DNA of 64,000 nucleotides, taken from positions 62,001-126,000 of the forward strand of contig CAZZJS010000001.1 of NCBI GenBank assembly GCA_964654855.1, written 5' to 3'. Position numbers and translations under genes: made by a program. Of this stretch, positions 60,592-64,000 are shown piece after piece. The number at the start of each line of letters is the position of its first letter. The stretch's first letter is position 1. The notes beneath the pieces are model-generated. The model was given only the letters and a program-made list of their open reading frames with translations. It was not told where the DNA came from and made no database searches. This DNA comes from JALZUV01 sp964654855. Lineage in GTDB: Bacteria > Pseudomonadota > Alphaproteobacteria > Rickettsiales > JALZUV01.

Positions 60592-61097
60592 TGGTCAACC
60601 CCCATTTTATGGTTCAGTTTTAGGTTAGTAGTTTAGTGGTGTTTTGGATGTGTTGGCCTCTGTGTTCAGACGCATGGAGCGCAGCGGAATGGGGCTGAAC
60701 ACAGAGCTGTGCCTTTGGTGCTGGCGGCTTGTATCCAAGCGCACTGTGTGGCCTGACGTGGTTGTAATGGTTGCGCCAGTCCTCGATAATAGTCTGGGCT
60801 TCTCTAAGGGTGTAAAAGCATTCACCGTTCAATAACTCATCGCGCAGTCGACCATTAAAACTCTCATTATAACCATTCTCCCATGGAGAGCCGCGTTCGA
60901 TATAAGCCGTATTCACCTTCAGCTTATGTAGCCAGTCTTTCAGAATGGCCGCCGTAAACTCACTGCCTGACGCAACTTCCTAATAATCTGCTCCGGTGTG
61001 CGACGTAATCCTTTGCCCATAATAATCCTCCTGTAAAAAATCCAATAAAGTGAAAATCACTAACTAAAAACTGGACCTAATTATAGGGGCTGGGTCA
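60592..61097. mobile_element. Internally deleted IS3-family element (MITE-like)
   Basis: Both ends are kept. Left TGGTCAACCCCCATTTTATG and right end (reverse) TTGACCCAGCCCCTATAATT, each followed by a CAGTTTT..GTTAGT motif, form imperfect inverted repeats of about 40 bp. On the minus strand the orfA start (AGGAGG ribosome site, GKGLRRTPEQIIRKLR from ATG 61020) runs to about 60971 and then joins the C-terminal part of orfB. About 500 bp remain from an expected 1.2-1.4 kb. It could be moved by a full copy elsewhere. The target duplication could not be resolved. Confidence 0.75.
60620..60970 (-). pseudogene. IS3-family transposase OrfB, C-terminal fragment
   Basis: Reads GSEFTAAILKDWLHKL, then VNTAYIERGSPWENGY and NESFNGRLRDELLN, the C-terminal part of the IS3-family integrase domain; the Glu in NESFN is the third residue of the DDE triad. 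ALGYKPPAP near the end is also typical. The first two Asp residues and the whole N-terminal part are lost in the internal deletion, so it cannot work. The visible ATG at 60916 lies inside the domain. Confidence 0.85.
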
Positions 61098-61436
61098 ATT
61101 GTAAACATGGTGCTCTGTTTGCTTGTAATTGTGGGTATGCAGTAAATCTTCAATTTCTTGTGCAAGAGAATGTAACTCACTCACCTTTGTATCGCGAGTC
61201 ATGATCATGATATTACCCGCCTCACAAAAATAGATGGAGCAATCTTTGTGGTTCAAGGTGACATGCGTGAGCGATTCTAGTTTAGAGGAAGGGAAATCAT
61301 CTAATTCTTCATCATTCACTCTTCGTTCAAATGAAAAATGAAGGCACATCCAATTTTCCCAACTAATAGGGTCTTTACGGATGGCGTGTGCAAGGCTTTG
61401 CATGGATTCAGGGTAAAAAGGTTGATAGTGATTCAT
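61095..61436 (-). CDS. Unknown protein, 3' end altered by IS
   Basis: 113 residues, ATG at 61436 with AGGAGACTT just before it as ribosome site. Acidic, with no signal or membrane segment; content includes WENWMCLHFSFERR and CSIYFCEAGNIMIMT. No family recognised. Its stop TGA (61095-61097) is the end of the IS inverted repeat, so the original C-terminus has probably been replaced or shortened. It is divergent from the acetate permease operon, sharing the 163-bp gap. Confidence 0.5.
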   Translation of the reverse strand: MNHYQPFYPESMQSLAHAIRKDPISWENWMCLHFSFERRVNDEELDDFPSSKLESLTHVTLNHKDCSIYFCEAGNIMIMTRDTKVSELHSLAQEIEDLLHTHNYKQTEHHVYN

Positions 61437-61457
61437 GGGAAGTCTCCTATGCTATGA

Positions 61458-61473
61458 ATATTCTTTAGAATAT
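61458..61473. promoter_or_regulatory. 16-bp palindrome in divergent intergenic region
   Basis: ATATTCT, two bases and AGAATAT: perfect 7-bp arms. It lies 22 bases upstream of the minus-strand small gene and about 127 bases before the DUF485/actP pair, within the 163-bp gap 61437-61599. A repressor operator is possible; no regulator is adjacent. Confidence 0.4.
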
Positions 61474-61599
61474 CGCAGCATTCGCTAAATTTTAGTTTCA
61501 CAGGTTGTTTCAAAATGGGAAAACCTGCCTAGGGTGATGAATCACGATGGTTCTTCATTACTGATTGCATCCATCACGTTGGTGCGTTACCCCTAATTT

Positions 61600-61911
61600 A
61601 TGGCGAAGAATCAAGATCAAGAAATTACAGGGCTACCCGAATATCAGAAATTACTTTCTGAGCGCCGTAAGCTGGTCTGGCCTTTATTGTTCCTAACAAT
61701 TTTCATTTATTTTGCTTTCATTCTTACCATTGCTTTTACGCCCGAACTCTTAAGCTCCCCTGTCGGAGAGGGAGTGATCTCGCGAGGTATCTATGCTGGT
61801 TTTGTGGTGATCTTATGCACCTTCTGTATCACGGGTTATTATGCCTATCGTGCCAATCAGGTGTTGGAGCCGTTAGTAGAGAGAATCCAACAGAAAGTGG
61901 ATGAGAAGTAG
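61600..61911 (+). CDS. DUF485 family membrane protein (YjcH-like)
   Basis: 103 residues with two membrane helices (about residues 27-47 and 64-85). LPEYQKLLSERRKLVWPLLFLTIFIYFAFI is the DUF485 signature. This small protein is nearly always encoded just before the acetate symporter ActP, here 2 nt apart, and is thought to help its assembly or function. The ATG at 61600 has only a weak ribosome site (CCCCTAATTT). Confidence 0.9.
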   Translation: MAKNQDQEITGLPEYQKLLSERRKLVWPLLFLTIFIYFAFILTIAFTPELLSSPVGEGVISRGIYAGFVVILCTFCITGYYAYRANQVLEPLVERIQQKVDEK

Positions 61912-61913
61912 CT

Positions 61914-63485
61914 ATGCATGAGTTGAATGAAACCGCCATTGCTATGTTTGTGCTGTTTGTTGCTGCAACTTTAGGCATCACCTATTGGGCGGCACGACGC
62001 ACTAAAACAGCTTCTACTTTTTATACAGCGGGTGGAGGGATTACCGGTTTTCAAAATGGTTTGGCGATTTCCGGTGATTTCATGTCTGCCGCTTCTTTTC
62101 TCGGAATTTCGGCTTTGGTATTTGCCACCGGTTTTGATGGGCTTATTTACTCGATTGGCTTTCTTATAGGTTGGCCGATTGTTCTGCTATTAATTGCAGA
62201 GCCGTTGCGTAATTTAGGGCGTTACACCTTTGCTGATGTCGCTTCTTATCGTTTGAAACAAGCACCAATTCGTATCCTATCGGCCTTTGGGTCCTTAGCG
62301 ACGGTCTTGTTGTATCTCATCGCGCAAGTGGTGGGGGCGGGCAAGTTAATCGAACTTCTATTTGGTTTACCTTATATCTCGGCAGTGGTGATCGTCGGAA
62401 CCTTGATGATCTTGTATGTCACTTTTGGCGGAATGCTTGCCACTACTTGGGTGCAAATTATTAAAGCGATTTTGCTTTTGCTCGGCGCTTCTTTCATTGC
62501 GCTTTTAGTGCTGAAGCAATTTGATTTTAATTTACAGGCTTTCTTTGCCAAAGCGGTGGAAATGCATCCGGATGGAATTTCTATCATGCAGCCAGGAGGT
62601 CTGGTATCTGACCCTATATCAGCCATCTCGCTTGGTCTTGCGCTCATGTTCGGAACAGCGGGTTTGCCACATATTCTGATGCGTTTCTTCACGGTGAAAG
62701 ATGCAAAGCAAGCACGCCGTTCGGTCTTTTATGCGACAGGCTTCATTGGCTATTTCTATCTTCTCACTTTTATTATTGGTTTTGGCGCAATTGTGCTTGT
62801 CGGAACCAATCCGGCTTATCTCACTGCGGAGGGCGGATTGATTGGCGGCAATAATATGGCGGCGATCCACCTATCCGAAGCAGTGGGAGGGGATATCTTG
62901 CTTGGATTTATCTCTGCTGTTGCCTTTGCGACCATTTTAGCTGTAGTGGCAGGGCTTACTTTAGCGGGGGCGTCTGCTATTTCACATGACCTCTACGCGA
63001 ATGTTTGGCAAAAAGGCAAACCGGATGAAGCAAAAGAAATGCGTGTTTCCAAGATAGCGACCGTCTGTTTAGGGATCGCAGCGATTGGCTTGGGCATCTT
63101 ATTTAAAGAACAAAATATCGCTTTCATGGTGGGGCTTGCTTTTGCCATCGCCGCGAGTGCTAATTTTCCGATTTTGTTTTTATCGATGTATTGGAAAAAA
63201 CTCACCACGCGTGGTGCGTTAGTCGGCGGTGCAACAGGATTATTCGTAGCTGTGACTTTGGTTGTGCTTAGCCCAGTTGTATGGGAAGCTGTATTTGGTT
63301 TTGACGAGGCAATCTTCCCTTATAAATACCCAGCGTTATTCTCTATGAGTGCTGCCTTTTTAGGTATTTGGTTTTTCTCTATAACTGACAAATCGGCACA
63401 GGCTATGGCGGATCGTGAGACATTTGAGGCACAAACCATCCGCGCGCAGACCGGTATTGGAATCGCCCAAGCAGCAAACCATTAG
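61914..63485 (+). CDS. actP: Cation/acetate symporter
   Basis: 523 residues with about 13-14 membrane helices; SSS family. The N-terminus has a long helix and then FYTAGGGITGFQNGLAISGDFMSAASFLGISAL, the ActP signature. DILLGFISAVAFATILAVVAGL is the sodium-binding region. Takes up acetate, and sometimes other short-chain acids, with a cation. It forms a unit with DUF485. Followed after 40 nt by a small membrane protein. Confidence 0.92.
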   Translation: MHELNETAIAMFVLFVAATLGITYWAARRTKTASTFYTAGGGITGFQNGLAISGDFMSAASFLGISALVFATGFDGLIYSIGFLIGWPIVLLLIAEPLRNLGRYTFADVASYRLKQAPIRILSAFGSLATVLLYLIAQVVGAGKLIELLFGLPYISAVVIVGTLMILYVTFGGMLATTWVQIIKAILLLLGASFIALLVLKQFDFNLQAFFAKAVEMHPDGISIMQPGGLVSDPISAISLGLALMFGTAGLPHILMRFFTVKDAKQARRSVFYATGFIGYFYLLTFIIGFGAIVLVGTNPAYLTAEGGLIGGNNMAAIHLSEAVGGDILLGFISAVAFATILAVVAGLTLAGASAISHDLYANVWQKGKPDEAKEMRVSKIATVCLGIAAIGLGILFKEQNIAFMVGLAFAIAASANFPILFLSMYWKKLTTRGALVGGATGLFVAVTLVVLSPVVWEAVFGFDEAIFPYKYPALFSMSAAFLGIWFFSITDKSAQAMADRETFEAQTIRAQTGIGIAQAANH

Positions 63486-63528
63486 AGTGGTTGCAATATC
63501 GCTTCACTGACCTACTTACTGTTTAGTG

Positions 63529-63912
63529 ATGATCTTATCTCCGACAATTAATTCTGTAGTAGCGGCACTTGGTTATGGTGCCTGGGCAGCCTATGCAAAT
63601 TCAGAACATGCATCCGAAATTTGGATTCGTGCCGGTATCGTGCAGGCAATTACCTCTTTTACGGTGACCTTGGTGATTACTCTTTTTGCTCGTTGGGTAT
63701 TTCATAAAGCCGGTGGTAGAAAAAAAGGGGTGGTTGTGAGTTATCTCTGTAGCTTCGTAACCGTGACAGCGTTTAGCTATGCTGCGCATTATGTTTTCGG
63801 TACACCCGATATTTGGCAAACGATTGCTCCTTCTATGATTATTGGGAGCTGCTATTTGGTGAGTTATTTACTGGCACTTAAAGCGTCATTAAAAAAGAAA
63901 GTGAGTTCTTAA
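63529..63912 (+). CDS. Small membrane protein of unknown function
   Basis: 127 residues from the ATG at 63529 (a GTG just before it is possible). Four hydrophobic segments are visible (SVVAALGYGAWAAYA, AGIVQAITSFTVTLVITLFARWVF, VVVSYLCSFVTVTAFSYAAHYVFG and MIIGSCYLVSYLLAL), with a basic loop GGRKKG. No family recognised. It follows actP and may be co-transcribed. Its stop overlaps the convergent ABC-F gene's stop as TTAA. Confidence 0.6.
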   Translation: MILSPTINSVVAALGYGAWAAYANSEHASEIWIRAGIVQAITSFTVTLVITLFARWVFHKAGGRKKGVVVSYLCSFVTVTAFSYAAHYVFGTPDIWQTIAPSMIIGSCYLVSYLLALKASLKKKVSS

Positions 63913-64000
63913 GTCGTATTCATTTGGCGTTCTTCTAACTCTAGCCAACGTGCTTCAAATTCGCCAAGCTTCTTTTTAGCCGAATCAAAATCAGCGATGA
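63909..64000 (-). CDS. 3' end of probable ABC-F ATPase
   Basis: Only the last 29 codons lie in the window. They read IADFDSAKKKLGEFEARWLELEERQMNTT. A C-terminal coiled coil ending in WLELEE is typical of the Uup-type ABC-F translation ATPases. Family assignment rests on this short tail. Stop codons overlap those of the membrane protein gene. Confidence 0.5.
   Translation of the reverse strand, partial: IADFDSAKKKLGEFEARWLELEERQMNTT

Overview
The window comes from a Gram-negative bacterium, most likely a proteobacterium. Signs are a Wzc-type tyrosine autokinase, lipoprotein signal peptides, a Cfa/photolyase/COG2907 gene set and tightly packed operons with 1-4 base stop/start overlaps. The class (alpha or gamma) cannot be settled from sequence alone. 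No rRNA, tRNA or CRISPR array was seen. Coding density is very high, and all four native convergent junctions overlap by exactly 4 nt at their stop codons.

Region 1 (1-17.3 kb) is a surface-polysaccharide locus in two convergent halves. The plus half holds an ABC exporter cut by the window edge, a sulfotransferase-like protein, a three-gene nonulosonic (sialic or legionaminic) acid set like NeuB/NeuC/NeuA, a probable sialyltransferase-type glycosyltransferase, two methyltransferase-like proteins, a GT2 glycosyltransferase, an unknown protein and an AAC(3)-fold acetyltransferase. The minus half, in transcription order, holds a Wzc-like BY-kinase, a small membrane-anchored protein, a WbaP-type initiating phosphoglycosyltransferase, a TviB/WbpO-type nucleotide-sugar dehydrogenase and a UDP-glucuronate-4-epimerase-like enzyme. 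Together they would make an acidic, possibly sulfated glycan.

Region 2 (17.4-22.7 kb, all minus) is accessory: a secreted protein ending in a long polyproline tract encoded by a GGAGGT hexamer repeat, a PP1-like phosphatase, a membrane-anchored unknown, a 53-residue lipoprotein and a 625-residue orphan.

Region 3 (22.8-32.6 kb, minus) looks like one ten-gene transcription unit: response regulator, histidine kinase, COG2907 FAD oxidoreductase, DUF1365, Cfa-type methyltransferase, chalcone-isomerase-like protein, MFS transporter, DUF3833 lipoprotein, SDR and photolyase. This is a photo-oxidative/lipid-modification set joined to a two-component system.

Region 4 (32.7-43.4 kb) is a sugar module: PfkB kinase, a sucrose-phosphate-synthase-like GT4 enzyme fused to a HAD phosphatase, a GH13 alpha-glucosidase, a small unknown and a sodium/solute symporter. 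Two unknown multi-pass membrane proteins follow and appear to be diverged paralogs of each other.

Region 5 (43.4-60.1 kb) is amino-acid catabolism. A complete five-step histidine pathway (HutH, HutU, HutI, HutF, HutG) is followed 10 nt later by formate-dependent PurT, then by a nine-gene tryptophan/kynurenine operon running to 2-aminomuconate. Both pathways release formate, so PurT between them suggests formate capture into purines.

Region 6 (60.2-64 kb) holds a solute-binding-protein gene truncated by an internally deleted IS3-family element, a small gene whose stop codon lies in the IS end, a DUF485/ActP acetate uptake pair, a small membrane protein, and the 3' end of a probable ABC-F gene.
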